DNA of 36,227 bases from Gemmatimonadota bacterium. GTDB lineage: Bacteria > Gemmatimonadota > Gemmatimonadetes > Longimicrobiales > Gaopeijiaceae. The stretch is from the NCBI GenBank assembly GCA_012267505.1, contig JAAXGI010000268.1:4351-40577 (forward strand). Direction: 5' to 3'. How positions within the stretch are numbered: the stretch's first letter is position 1; each line of letters opens with the position of its first letter. A program made the position numbers and the translations under genes. This document shows positions 27,101 to 35,319 of this stretch, one piece after another. The notes under the pieces were generated by a model. That model saw nothing but the letters and a program-made list of their open reading frames with translations. It was not told the DNA's origin and searched no databases.

Positions 27101-28704
27101 GCAGCCCGGACCTCGCCCGTGAGCTCTCCGGTGAAGGGAGAGCTCCCCCCCGCGGCGAGCGCCGCCCCCTCGAGGCTCAGGCGGTCGAGCGCCATCTCGA
27201 GGTCGAGCACCGGATCCCCTCCCGCAGGCCGGACCGTGCCGGAGAGGCGGACCCTCGAGGGGGGGAGCCCCCCGGCTGCGTGCTCGATCTCGCCCGCGAC
27301 GGCGAGATCCCCCTCCAGCTCCCCGGAGGCCTCGAGCCGGACGCGCCCCTCTCCGGCCCACTCCACCCCGGGGAAGAACGTCCGGAGCGCCTCGTAGCGA
27401 AGCGGCTCGAGAGAGACGGCGATCTCTCCGGACGGGACGGCGGCGAGTGCGAGCGTTCCCGCGACGACCGCCGGGAAGGGCGCGATCCCCGAGGCCCGGT
27501 CCTCGAACGCGAGATCGGCCCGCACCTCGAGCGCCCCGGCGGGGCCTTCCACCGAGACCGGTCCGGCGACACTCCCCCCGGCTTCCGCCAGGAGCGGGAC
27601 CCAGGGCGCGAGGTCCGCGAGTCCGAGCGGGTCCAGGGCGAGATCCGCCTCCACGACCGCCGGGCCACCCCCGAACCCGGCGGCCAATTCGCCCGTGATG
27701 CGGCTCCCGCCCGACCGGAGATCCAGCGCCGCCGCCCGGAAGGCGAGCCGGCCGGCCTCGAGGGAGATCTCCCCGGCCACGCTCCCCGCCGCGGCCGGAA
27801 GCGCAGGCTCGAGCCAGCGGAAGTCCGGGAGATCCAGGGTGGGGACGTCGACGACGAACCGCCCGCTGACACCCTCCGGGTTCCCCCACTCGAGCGAGCC
27901 GGCAGCGGACATCTCGGTGGCTCCGACACGCAGCCGCCCGAGATCGAGCTCGAGAGCGGGGCCCTCCCTCCGGATCCGGCCCGCGAGCCCGGTGACGGTG
28001 AACGGCTCCCCTACGATCTCGGCCGTGACCGCAAGCGACTCCACCTCGAACGTCTCTCCGGGCGCCTCCGGGTCCAGGAGGTCGGCTGCCCAGATCTCGG
28101 CGTCGATCCCCCGGAAGCGGAGCACGCGGTAGTCGCCCGCCCAGGGACCCTCGAGGCGCTCGTGGAAGCCGCGCCCCTCCGGCGGGCGCTCCGCGAGGGG
28201 ACGCCGGATGACGAGCTCGCCCCCATGCACCCTCGTGTTCCTGACCGCGAGGGCGATCCCGCCGGTCCCCTCCCCGCTCCCGGCGTCCGACCCGCCCCCG
28301 GGGAAGATCCGGCCGACATTCGAGTCCGCCATCCCGTGGAGCGACTCGATCACGACGCGCGGGTTCCAGATGTCGACGGGAACGAGCACGATGTTCCGGC
28401 GGATGAGCTCCGCGACGGCGTAGCGGACCCGGACCGAGTCCGCGGTGACGAAGGGCCGCCCTTCGGGATCGGCCAGCCTGACTCCGTGGAGCGTGAACCC
28501 GCCGAGGAGGCCGTCGGTGGTGAGGGCGCCGACGGCAAGCTCCCCCTCGAGGAGGGCCTCAGCGCGTGCAAGCGCCGTACGGAGGAACAGGGCGTGGCCG
28601 GTCCGCGTCCCCGTGAGGAGGAGCACGCCGAGGACGAGCGAGGCGAGGAGCACGCCGAGAACGAGTGCTCCGGTCAGGCGGAGGCGGCGGCCGGTGATCG
28701 CCAC
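24193..28704 (-). CDS. tamB: TamB-like translocation/assembly module protein
   Basis: A protein of about 1503 residues anchored by one N-terminal helix (LTGALVLGVLLASLVLGVLLL). It continues as a long periplasmic beta-rich rod of repeated segments typical of the AsmA/TamB/YhdP lipid-transfer family; an early VTADSVRVRYAVAELIRRNIVLVPV is typical. The last 350 residues hold the TamB domain: LRVDVVLSLEQDFWIRS, LRLAGSLEAVRGSYAQFGRIFDVESGTLDF, PALAIQAVHRF-like text, and SDLISYMLFGRPSY, the motif that pairs with TamA. The terminal RVFGISVFRDWGY ends in aromatic residues. GTG at 28704 lies two bases after the TamA stop codon; a start at 28755 would overlap that gene. TamA and TamB cooperate in outer-membrane protein insertion and probably phospholipid movement. 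Confidence 0.92.
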   Translation of the reverse strand: MAITGRRLRLTGALVLGVLLASLVLGVLLLTGTRTGHALFLRTALARAEALLEGELAVGALTTDGLLGGFTLHGVRLADPEGRPFVTADSVRVRYAVAELIRRNIVLVPVDIWNPRVVIESLHGMADSNVGRIFPGGGSDAGSGEGTGGIALAVRNTRVHGGELVIRRPLAERPPEGRGFHERLEGPWAGDYRVLRFRGIDAEIWAADLLDPEAPGETFEVESLAVTAEIVGEPFTVTGLAGRIRREGPALELDLGRLRVGATEMSAAGSLEWGNPEGVSGRFVVDVPTLDLPDFRWLEPALPAAAGSVAGEISLEAGRLAFRAAALDLRSGGSRITGELAAGFGGGPAVVEADLALDPLGLADLAPWVPLLAEAGGSVAGPVSVEGPAGALEVRADLAFEDRASGIAPFPAVVAGTLALAAVPSGEIAVSLEPLRYEALRTFFPGVEWAGEGRVRLEASGELEGDLAVAGEIEHAAGGLPPSRVRLSGTVRPAGGDPVLDLEMALDRLSLEGAALAAGGSSPFTGELTGEVRAAGSLSGLELSALLGTPGGALEAAGRIDPSDPARAYRLAATAEEFRLDRVVPGVPEPTVLSGALLVDGSGIEPAALEGTGSLILARGEVGGVPLGRVTSRISAGAGRLRVEEIEASSPLFRVSGSGELALAEGAPPGRVEVVFSADSLAALGPVVQGGEVIAADTLTALEAGILRLEGIDPDTLAVAEEVAFAGSADGGLVLRGGLAGLRGEGFLEVAGGVFGGSAIARSRVEMSGGWRNRGSWEAEAAVELDSLRLRQGFEVTRASGEARIDAEGAGEFAFEAEAPGDRSYAAGGGIARGDGGTGFELDVLRLASGSETWELAGPAGFRLEDAGGLSGTVELAGPGAGGPEGDAPQAVIAANGRLDRRGDSDLDLRLSGVDIERLGRLFQFEGPPRGVAALRGRLRGAAERPVITGEIEIADFAYGAVALARLAGRFGYEDQVLAGEIDAESGDRRLLALSGRLPADLSIAGGVERRVPDRAIDLTAVVDSLPAAMVFGTLQGIDGVEGALSGRVRVGGTVGRPEPGGQLTLEGGAFGIPALGLRPREIRMDLRVREDRHVEVEGEARGGGLASVSGSMDLTELTDPGFDLRFGLEGFQAVDRRDLTASVGGELTLGGSFREPLVGGAASFDEGELFLEEFVQEAMAIDLSNPLLVDVVDTTAVAVSAAAGRPGSAFLDNLRVDVVLSLEQDFWIRSFDSTQGMDVELAGELGLSFDRPQRELRLAGSLEAVRGSYAQFGRIFDVESGTLDFIGTPGIDPSLAIQAVHRFRREVGEPLNVIANVGGTLQAPAVTLSSDAQPPIPESDLISYMLFGRPSYALASGEVSVVEGAAAGLSSALLNLGVSQLGTTFSRSLGVDYLSVSQAQQAGNLASLGRTAGLFSDTQIEMGRYMGENVFLAVTIRPVTGSTAARRVQLPSARLEWRFREDWSTESFIEDRLARQGRSSFGELDNDTRRVFGISVFRDWGY

Positions 28705-28706
28705 CG

Positions 28707-31049
28707 CTAGAACGCCTGTCCGATGGAGAAGTGGAGCTGGAGCCCGCGCCACCAAGCGACGCGGCTCCCGCCCCGGAAGCGGATCGTCGGCTCGAGGAGC
28801 GCGAGGTCGTCCGCCTCGACCCAGTCGAGCCCGAGCTCGCCCGCGGCGTCCGCGCCGATCCGGTCCGCGGGCACGTCACCCCGCGCGGGGTCGAAGGGAC
28901 GGATCTGGGAGGTCACGACCGGCACATCCCGGACCGGCGTTCCCCGGTAGCCGACGTCCACACGGACGGGTCCGATCGGCGTGTCGTAGCGGAGCCCGCC
29001 CCCGGGCGTGTACTCGAAGGCCGGGGGTGCGGCGGCGCCCGCCGGGTCCCAGACGCGCCCGAAATCGAGAAAGGCCGCACCCCCGAGCACGCTCCCCCAG
29101 AGGGGAAAGCGGAGCTCGAGGCTCCCCTCGACGAGGCGGGTGCCCCCGGTCGGGCGGGCGAGGAACGCCGTCTCGGCGAGGAACGCCGCGCTGCAGGTGA
29201 GCGCGACGACCTCCCCGGGGGCGCAGACGGGGGCGGTGGCTGTGTCCTGCGGGAGGAGGAGGCGGTCGACGGGGACCGAGACGACCTGCGCGCCGAGCTC
29301 GTTCTGGGCGTAGCCGCGCACGGAGTTCGAGCCGCCCGCGTAGAAGCGCATCTCCGGGTGCGCGATCCGCCGGCCGCTCCCCGCATGCGCGCCCGAGAGC
29401 CCGTGGAAGGTCCCCGCCTGGAGCCGGCCGCCCCGCAGCCGGGCGGCCACCACGACATCCCGTCCGAGCCCGAGGTAGGCCGAGACGTCGGCGACGAGGC
29501 GGTGGTAGGTGAAGTCCGAGCCGGCCCACCGCGGGGCGGACTCGAGATCGATGAGGGCGCGGTAGCCGCTCTGAGGGGAGAGGAACGCGCCCGTCCGGTC
29601 GCGGAGGAGGGTGAGACCGAAGGGGACGAGCCGGTTCGAGGCCTGGAGGAGCTCGATGTCGAGGGGGTCGCAGACGAAGAAGCTCGCGCAGAAGAAGACT
29701 TCGGCGGCATCGAGGCTCGCGATCTCGGGCTCGACCGAGAGGGTGAGCGGCGTCTCGCGCCCGACGAGGCGGGTGAGCGCGAGGTTCACGCCGAACGCCT
29801 CGCGGACGAAGACGTTCCGGAGGCTCTGCCGCTCGGCGTAGACGGACGCCGAGAGCGAGTTCCTCGGGGTGAAGACGAACGGCTGCGTGAATTCCGCCGA
29901 GACCACCCAGTCGAGCTCCCCGTAGACGCCCCGGCCCACCCCCTGGCAGACCGACTCCCCGAGCGGGCCGGCCAGGAGGTTCAGGAGGCGGCCCCGGAAG
30001 GTGAGCTCCCTCGCGCCTCCGAGGTAGTTCCGGTTCGACCAGCTCGCCTCCGCGCTGAGGCAGTCCTCCCGGTTCCACCCGCCGCCGGCGCGGACCCGGC
30101 GGCGGTCCCCCTCGTTCACCTGGACGAGGAGAGGGACGACGCTGTCGGGCTGGCTGGCGAGATCCTCGCTGATCGCGGCGTCGAGGATGATCTCGAGGTT
30201 GTAGATGTTGCGCTGGGCGTCGAGGAGGAGGTCGCGGCGGTAGAGCCCCCCCTCGCCGAAGGGGAGCATTCGGAGGATCACCCCGTCGTCGACCTCCTCG
30301 TTGCCAACCACCTCGATCGGGCCGAACCGGGTGACCGGTCCGGGAAAGATGTCGAACTCCACCTCGGCGTCGAGGGTGCCGGCCGGAACGAAGATGCTGC
30401 GGAGCACCTGGGCGTGGGCGTAGCCGCGGTTGCCGAGCCGGCGGGCGAGGGTGTCGCGGACCATCTCGAGCGCGACGAGGTCGAGGGGGTCGCCCGCCTG
30501 GACGGGGAGGTCCTCCCCGAGCGCGGGCTCGCCGAGCTCCCCGGCGCCGCGGAGCGAGAAGGCCGTGATCCGGTGCGGCTCCCCCTCCTCGAGCTCGAAG
30601 TGGACGGCCGCCGTCCCGGCCTCGCTCCGGGTGACGAGGGTGTCCACCCGGACCGCGCGGAACCCCCGCTGGCGGTAGAAGAGGTGGAGGCGGGCATGGT
30701 CGTCGCGGACCGTCCCCGGGAGGAGGTAGCTCCGGTCGATCGCGAACGCCGCCCCCACCCAGCAGAAGGGGCGGAGGAGAAGGGACCGGCACTCCGTCTG
30801 GCGGGCGCGGATCGAGGCCGCGAGCTCGCTCTCCGAGAAGCTCGCGTTGCCCCCGAAGGTGAGGCTCGTCACCTCCGGGCGCAGGGGACCCTGGAGCGCC
30901 CGGAGCGCGAAGGCCTCCACCGCGCCCCCGGGCCCCGGGCCGGACCCGGAGAGGAGCGGGAGGGAAAGGGAGGCGAGCAGCGCGAGCGCCGGCGCGGAGA
31001 GGTGCCGCCGGACGGAGGGGGGGGAGAGGCGGGCGGTGGACGGGCTCAC
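28707..31049 (-). CDS. tamA: TamA/BamA-like Omp85 outer-membrane assembly protein
   Basis: A protein of about 780 residues. The signal segment is about residues 16-35 (LALLASLSLPLLSG). Residues about 58-156, 157-237 and 240-314 are POTRA domains (SLTFGGNASFSESELAASI; ITAFSLRGAG; FGPIEVVGNEEVDDGVI). The remainder is a 16-strand barrel with the VRGYAQNELG motif of the Omp85 strand-lock loop, GGLRYDTPIGPVRVDVGYR near the end and a C-terminal Phe, the signal for barrel insertion. GTG at 31049 overlaps the metallophosphoesterase stop by four bases, with GGGGAGG seven bases upstream. The tamB gene follows two bases after its stop, confirming a TamA-TamB pair rather than BamA; distant BamA resemblance is not excluded. 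Confidence 0.93.
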   Translation of the reverse strand: MSPSTARLSPPSVRRHLSAPALALLASLSLPLLSGSGPGPGGAVEAFALRALQGPLRPEVTSLTFGGNASFSESELAASIRARQTECRSLLLRPFCWVGAAFAIDRSYLLPGTVRDDHARLHLFYRQRGFRAVRVDTLVTRSEAGTAAVHFELEEGEPHRITAFSLRGAGELGEPALGEDLPVQAGDPLDLVALEMVRDTLARRLGNRGYAHAQVLRSIFVPAGTLDAEVEFDIFPGPVTRFGPIEVVGNEEVDDGVILRMLPFGEGGLYRRDLLLDAQRNIYNLEIILDAAISEDLASQPDSVVPLLVQVNEGDRRRVRAGGGWNREDCLSAEASWSNRNYLGGARELTFRGRLLNLLAGPLGESVCQGVGRGVYGELDWVVSAEFTQPFVFTPRNSLSASVYAERQSLRNVFVREAFGVNLALTRLVGRETPLTLSVEPEIASLDAAEVFFCASFFVCDPLDIELLQASNRLVPFGLTLLRDRTGAFLSPQSGYRALIDLESAPRWAGSDFTYHRLVADVSAYLGLGRDVVVAARLRGGRLQAGTFHGLSGAHAGSGRRIAHPEMRFYAGGSNSVRGYAQNELGAQVVSVPVDRLLLPQDTATAPVCAPGEVVALTCSAAFLAETAFLARPTGGTRLVEGSLELRFPLWGSVLGGAAFLDFGRVWDPAGAAAPPAFEYTPGGGLRYDTPIGPVRVDVGYRGTPVRDVPVVTSQIRPFDPARGDVPADRIGADAAGELGLDWVEADDLALLEPTIRFRGGSRVAWWRGLQLHFSIGQAF

Positions 31050-31864
31050 CGGGACGCCTCCCCGGCGGCGCGCGGGGCGGCGCGCGGGAACCGCTCCGGC
31101 GCCGTGGGGACGAAGGCGGCCTCCCCCGGCCCCCGGAGGAAGCGCGTCACCTCGAGCATCCCGCGGCCGGCCCTGATCAGGTTGAAGGAGTTCGCGCGCC
31201 TCTCCTCCCCCCGCCCGCGGGCGGAGGTCGTGGTGCCGCACTGGACGACCAGCGCCCCGGGGGCGCCGGCACGCGCCGTGTATGCGCGGTGCAGGTGGCC
31301 GCCCAAGATGAGATCGACCCCCATCCCGTCGAGTGCCGCGAGGATCCCGGCGGCACCGGGCACCGGCCGCTCGGTCTCCCGCTCCGGGGCGGTGGCGAGG
31401 GGGTGGTGGGCGACGAGGATCCTGAGGTCCCCCCCGGCGGCGGCCCCGAACGCGCACTCCGCGAACCGGACCTGCCGGTCGTGGATGCGGCCCTGGACGA
31501 TGGCGCGCCACGGGGCCGTCGAGTTCAGCGCGACGACCGTTGCCCCCGGGATCCGGGTCACGGCGTCGCCTTCCGGCCCGATGTGGCGCCGGTAGTTCCG
31601 GTAGGGCCCGAGCCAGCGCTCGAGAACGCGGTAGAGCGGGACGTCGTGGTTGCCGGGGGTGAGCACGACCGGCACCCGGGGGAGCCGCTCGAGGAAGGCC
31701 CGGGCCGCCCTGTACTCCCGGATCTTCGCCCGCTGCGTCAGGTCGCCCGAGAGAACGATGAGACCCGGCCGGGCCGCCTCGAGAGCGGCGAGGAAGGCCC
31801 GGGCCGCCCCGGGATCGTGGAACCGTCCGAAGTGGAGGTCGGATCCATGGATGACGGCGAGCAT
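31046..31864 (-). CDS. Metallophosphoesterase (calcineurin-like)
   Basis: A 272-residue phosphoesterase. SDLHFGRF supplies the first Asp and His (Asp9, His11), LSGDLTQRA the bridging Asp41, TPGNHD the Asn72-His73 pair, VAHHPLA the next metal His and LGGHLHRA the last two. The metal centre is complete. This pattern is of the CpdA/Icc type (cyclic nucleotide phosphodiesterases) but is shared with many phosphomonoesterases and the UDP-diacylglucosamine hydrolase LpxH. No LpxH-specific cap was recognised, so the substrate stays open. The start is ATG 31864. It sits ten bases from the tsaD stop and overlaps the tamA start, so it is part of the long cluster. The Pro/Ala-rich tail (RFPRAAPRAAGEASR) is not conserved-looking. 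Confidence 0.9.
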   Translation of the reverse strand: MLAVIHGSDLHFGRFHDPGAARAFLAALEAARPGLIVLSGDLTQRAKIREYRAARAFLERLPRVPVVLTPGNHDVPLYRVLERWLGPYRNYRRHIGPEGDAVTRIPGATVVALNSTAPWRAIVQGRIHDRQVRFAECAFGAAAGGDLRILVAHHPLATAPERETERPVPGAAGILAALDGMGVDLILGGHLHRAYTARAGAPGALVVQCGTTTSARGRGEERRANSFNLIRAGRGMLEVTRFLRGPGEAAFVPTAPERFPRAAPRAAGEASR

Positions 31865-31873
31865 CGCCGGTGG

Positions 31874-32926
31874 CTACGCCTCGGCCTCGACGAGCCCGGG
31901 AAACGGCATCGATGCGTGCGCCGTGAGCTCCGGCCCGGCCACCTCGCCCCGCCCTAGCCGGAACGCCGCGCAGCGGGCGACCATCACCCCGTTGTCCAAG
32001 GCGAGGCGCGGGGTCGAGTGGAAGAGCTCGCCCCCGGGTCCGAGCCGCGAGCGCATCCGCTCCCGGAGGCGCCCGTTCGCCGAGACTCCGCCGCCGAGGA
32101 GGACGCGCCGCTCCCCCGTGGCCCCGACGGCCCGCGCGGTCTTGCCGACGAGGGTATCAACGGCGGCCTCCTGGAAGGAGGCGGCGAGGTGGGCCCGCTC
32201 CGCCTCGAGCCTCCCGGCCTCCGCGAGCGCGCGGACCTCCCCGGCGACGGCCGTCTTCAGCCCCGAGAAGGAGAAGTCGAGGTAGTCGGCGTCTCCCGGC
32301 GCCGCATTGCCGCGGAGCATCGGGCGCGGGAAGGCGTGCCTCGATCCGTCCCCCTCGCGCGCGAGCGCCTCGATCGCGGGGCCGCCCGGGTAGGGGAGGC
32401 CGAGGAGCCTTGCCACCTTGTCGAACGCCTCGCCGGCCGCGTCGTCGCGTGTCTCGCCGAGGAGCCGGTAGCGCCCCCACTCGGTCGCGTGCACGAGGAG
32501 GGTGTGGCCGCCCGAGACGAGGAGCGCGACGAAGGGGGGCGCCGCGCGCGGGTCCTCGACGGCGGGGGCGAAGAGGTGCGCCTCCATATGGTGCACGGGG
32601 ACGACGGGGAGGCCGAGCGCGAAGGCGGCACCCTTCGCCCAGGCGACGCCGACGAGGAGCGCGCCGATGAGCCCGGGGCCGGCGGTGACGCCGATCGCGT
32701 CGACCTCTGCGAGGGTGACGCCCGCCTCCGCGAGCGCCCCGGAGACGACATCGCCGATCACCCCCAGGTGCGCCCTCGCCGCCAGCTCCGGGACGACGCC
32801 CCCGTAGAGCCGGTGCACGTCCTGGGAGAGGATCACATGGCCGAGGATCTCCTCCTCCCCGAGGAGCACCGCCGCCGAGGTCTCGTCGCACGAGGTCTCG
32901 ATCCCGAGCACGAGCCGGCCGCTCAC
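31874..32926 (-). CDS. tsaD: TsaD, tRNA N6-threonylcarbamoyltransferase subunit
   Basis: A 350-residue ASKHA-fold enzyme that transfers threonylcarbamoyl to A37 of ANN-decoding tRNAs. LGIETSCDETSAAV starts the protein, and VHHMEAH (111-117) holds the iron-binding HxxxH (His113, His117). LLVSGGHTLL, LGETRDDAAGEAFDKVARLLGLPYPGGP, FSFSGLKTAV, and LLGGGVSANGRLRERM with a late DNGVM are the family blocks in order. Length is normal. GTG at 32926 overlaps the YbbR gene stop by four bases (GTGA). Its partners tsaB, tsaC and tsaE are not in the window, as is common. Call is firm. Confidence 0.97.
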   Translation of the reverse strand: MSGRLVLGIETSCDETSAAVLLGEEEILGHVILSQDVHRLYGGVVPELAARAHLGVIGDVVSGALAEAGVTLAEVDAIGVTAGPGLIGALLVGVAWAKGAAFALGLPVVPVHHMEAHLFAPAVEDPRAAPPFVALLVSGGHTLLVHATEWGRYRLLGETRDDAAGEAFDKVARLLGLPYPGGPAIEALAREGDGSRHAFPRPMLRGNAAPGDADYLDFSFSGLKTAVAGEVRALAEAGRLEAERAHLAASFQEAAVDTLVGKTARAVGATGERRVLLGGGVSANGRLRERMRSRLGPGGELFHSTPRLALDNGVMVARCAAFRLGRGEVAGPELTAHASMPFPGLVEAEA

Positions 32927-33903
32927 GGACCGCTCCCCGCCCCCAGGTTCCGGAGGGTGACGACCGGCCGGTCCGCCTCGCCCCCGAGCAGCGGAGGGAG
33001 GCCGGCGAGGGCGATGGGGAACTCGGCCTCCGACCCCGGCGGGGGAAGCTCGCCCGGGGTGATCCGGACCACGAGGGAGAAGAGCGTCGGATCCGTCCGG
33101 TCGACGACCGAGCGGGCGCCCCGGACGATGGCCGACGCCGACGCCGGGCGGAGTTCGACGCGGGGGGGGAAGGCGTCGCCGTCATCCCACCCCTCCGGGG
33201 GGAGCACGACCGGGATCCCGCTCACGACCCGCTCCACCCGCTCCTCGACCGGGAGTTCGAGCTCGACGGCGGCGGGCCGGATCACGAGGCCCCCGAGCCC
33301 GGCGGTGTCCACCGCGACCGGGATCCGTCCGGGCCCGTTGACGCCCGCCAGGTCGACCGGGAGGAGGCGGGCCGAGTCGAGGCCCGCGAGGCGGCCCGCC
33401 GGGCCCGAGACGCGCACCCCCTCGGGAAACGCCTGCGGGGGCGCGGCGAGCGCCCACTGCAGGGGGAGCTCGCCGCGCACCCTGACCGCCGCGGGAAGGA
33501 TCCTCCCCTCGAGCGGCTCGAGGGCGACGGTGACGGCCGACGGCTCGATCCCCTCGACGACGACCCCGGGCCGGTCGCCGTAGCGGACCCAGGCGTTCTG
33601 GAGCGGGACGGTCGTGTCGGCCGCCGTGACCTCGTCGATCGGGACGACGACGGCCGGCCGGTCGGCGGTGACGCCGAGAAGCTCCCGCGACGGCCCGGCC
33701 ATCCTGAGGATCACCGTGGCCGGGGTCGGCCCGTCCACGACCACCCATCCGGGATCGGCCAGCACCACCTCCACCGGGATCCCGAAGAGCTCCTGGCGGC
33801 TCGGGGCCTCGGCCCGCACCGCGAACCAGAGGAGGAGTGCGACCGCGAAGGCCGAGAGCTTGAGCGACCAGTTGCGCGTGAGGACCCCGGTGAGGGAAGC
33901 CAC
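32923..33903 (-). CDS. YbbR-domain protein (CdaR-like)
   Basis: A 326-residue membrane-anchored protein. One N-terminal helix (LKLSAFAVALLLWFAVRAE) with the typical N-W-S-L-K-L-S start leads into YbbR repeats: FGIPVEVV...PGWVVV, LPLQWALAAPP...GVRVSGPAGRL, and a third with GIPVVLPPEGW. The YbbR fold binds outside the membrane. In Firmicutes and others CdaR sits beside and tunes the c-di-AMP synthase CdaA, but no cdaA gene is visible here, so that role is uncertain. GTG 33903 lies four bases after the TlpA stop, with GAGG about ten bases upstream; GTG is supported by spacing. It overlaps tsaD. Confidence 0.85.
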   Translation of the reverse strand: MASLTGVLTRNWSLKLSAFAVALLLWFAVRAEAPSRQELFGIPVEVVLADPGWVVVDGPTPATVILRMAGPSRELLGVTADRPAVVVPIDEVTAADTTVPLQNAWVRYGDRPGVVVEGIEPSAVTVALEPLEGRILPAAVRVRGELPLQWALAAPPQAFPEGVRVSGPAGRLAGLDSARLLPVDLAGVNGPGRIPVAVDTAGLGGLVIRPAAVELELPVEERVERVVSGIPVVLPPEGWDDGDAFPPRVELRPASASAIVRGARSVVDRTDPTLFSLVVRITPGELPPPGSEAEFPIALAGLPPLLGGEADRPVVTLRNLGAGSGP

Positions 33904-33907
33904 CCGC

Positions 33908-34477
33908 TCAGGCCTCTTCGCCGAGCAGCCGCCGGAAGAACGCGACGTATTCCGGCCGGTCCCACTCCGTCGGGCCGATCAGCTTCCGGTAGATGACACC
34001 GTCGCGTCCCACGACGAACGACTCCGGCACGCCCGTCGTCTGGTAGGTGCGCTGGATCAGGCCGTCCGGGTCGTGGAGGATCGGGAAGGTGAGGCCGAGC
34101 GAGTCGGCGAAGGCCGCCACATCGCCCCCGGGGTTGCCCACGGCGTCCGTCTCACCGACCGGCGCGTCGACGCTCACCGCCACGATCTCGAAGTCCTCGC
34201 CCTCCATCTCTCGGTAGAGCCGCTCCATCGAGGGCATCTCGACCAGGCAGGGAAGGCACCACGTCGCCCAGATGTTGACCAGCACGACCTGGCCCTCGTA
34301 GTCGGCGAGCGAGCGCGGCGTCCCGTCCGTCGCCGTGGCCCGGAAGTCGGGGGCGCTCGTCCCCGGCCGGACCGACTGCTCCTCGATCCAGTCCCGGCCG
34401 AGCCATGCGCCGACGATGAGGGCGAAGGCGCCGAGACCGGTGAGCAGATAGGGGTAGTTCGATGGCTTCCTCTTCAT
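33908..34477 (-). CDS. TlpA-like membrane-anchored thioredoxin
   Basis: A 189-residue disulfide oxidoreductase. An N-terminal anchor (LLTGLGAFALIVGAWLG, residues 11-27) is followed by the thioredoxin fold: G-T-S-A-P-D-F, VVLVNIWATWCLPCLVEMPSME with the C-L-P-C active site (Cys74, Cys77), FEIVAVSVDAP, LTFPILHDPDGLI and the cis-Pro segment TTGVPESFVV. The WC-x-P-C motif is typical of periplasmic reductases such as TlpA, ResA and CcmG, so reduction of cytochrome c cysteines or of envelope proteins is likely. ATG 34477 has GGAG five to eight bases upstream. It follows the PASTA gene by 17 bases. No cytochrome maturation gene lies nearby. Confidence 0.9.
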   Translation of the reverse strand: MKRKPSNYPYLLTGLGAFALIVGAWLGRDWIEEQSVRPGTSAPDFRATATDGTPRSLADYEGQVVLVNIWATWCLPCLVEMPSMERLYREMEGEDFEIVAVSVDAPVGETDAVGNPGGDVAAFADSLGLTFPILHDPDGLIQRTYQTTGVPESFVVGRDGVIYRKLIGPTEWDRPEYVAFFRRLLGEEA

Positions 34478-34494
34478 GACGTCTCCGTCCCTCT

Positions 34495-35319
34495 TCAGTT
34501 CGGGAAGAACCCCCGCCGGCCGATCACGAGCCGCACCTCCGTCCCCTCGGCCACCAGGGAGTCCGGCGGGGGGAAGTGCTCGAGCACCTCGCCCTGGTTG
34601 AACCCGAAGCGGAACCGCGTCTCGACCTCCCCCACCGTGAGGCCGAGCGAGTCGAGGAGCACGAGGGCCTCCTCCTCGGCGAGCCCGGCGAGCGCCGGCA
34701 TCGCGATGAGCGGGGGGCCGAGGCTCACCGAGACGAGGATGCTCGCCGGGATGGGAAGCATGACCCCGCCCTCCGGAAAGGTCGACGCGATGCGGCCTGC
34801 CCGGACCGCGGACTCGACCGAGTCGAAGGCGACCTGGAAGCCGCTCGCCTCGAGGAGCGCCGTCGCCTGCACCACGCCGAGATCGGTCACGTCCGGCACG
34901 GGCCGGCGCTCCGGACCCAGGCTGTAGGTGAGGGTGAGCGCCGCCCCGGGGAGCGCGAGCTGGCCCGGGAGCGGAGACTGGCCGAGGATCCGTCCCGGCG
35001 GCGTCTCCGGGTGACTGATAGAGTCGACCGCGCCCTCCTGCAACCCCGCGGCGGCGAGGACCTCGAGCGCCTCCTCCGCGACCATCCCGCTCAGGTCCGG
35101 AACCGCGACGAACTCCCCCGGGGACGCGCGCTCGACGGGGAAGACCACGCGGGTCGCGTAGTAGTATCCGGCGCCGGCGGCGAGGACCATGAGGAGGAGG
35201 AGACGGAGGCGCCCGCGACCGCGCCGCCTCTCCTTCCGGCGCCGCTTCGGGGACCTGCGGCGCGAGGCGGCCCTCCGCTTCCGTGCCGCCTTCCGCCGGC
35301 GCCGGCGCGGGCCCTTCAC
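34495..35319 (-). CDS. PASTA-domain membrane protein with highly basic N-terminus
   Basis: A 274-residue protein. Residues 1-38 are almost all Arg, Lys and Ala and must be cytoplasmic; residues about 39-56 form one transmembrane helix. Three PASTA domains lie outside: about 72-135 (VPDLSGMVAEEALEVLAAAGL), 139-202 (PVPDVTDLGVVQATALLEASGF) and 206-267 (MPALAGLAEEEALVLLDSLGL). PASTA modules bind peptidoglycan or beta-lactams in penicillin-binding proteins and PknB-type kinases. No kinase or transpeptidase domain is present, so the basic head may instead bind nucleic acid, ribosome or acidic lipid. GTG 35319 overlaps the rsmB stop by four bases. The gene is the second of the long minus-strand cluster. 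Function unknown. Confidence 0.88.
   Translation of the reverse strand: MKGPRRRRRKAARKRRAASRRRSPKRRRKERRRGRGRLRLLLLMVLAAGAGYYYATRVVFPVERASPGEFVAVPDLSGMVAEEALEVLAAAGLQEGAVDSISHPETPPGRILGQSPLPGQLALPGAALTLTYSLGPERRPVPDVTDLGVVQATALLEASGFQVAFDSVESAVRAGRIASTFPEGGVMLPIPASILVSVSLGPPLIAMPALAGLAEEEALVLLDSLGLTVGEVETRFRFGFNQGEVLEHFPPPDSLVAEGTEVRLVIGRRGFFPN

Noticed and set aside
24914-27889. Long minus-strand open frame within the tamB gene in another phase
   Set aside because: Gly/Arg-rich low-complexity translation typical of an out-of-phase reading of GC-rich coding DNA; the TamB frame has clear family motifs.
28731-31595. Long plus-strand open frame opposite tamA and the phosphoesterase
   Set aside because: Compositional shadow of the opposite genes; repetitive Glu/Arg/Ala-rich text and no ribosome site.
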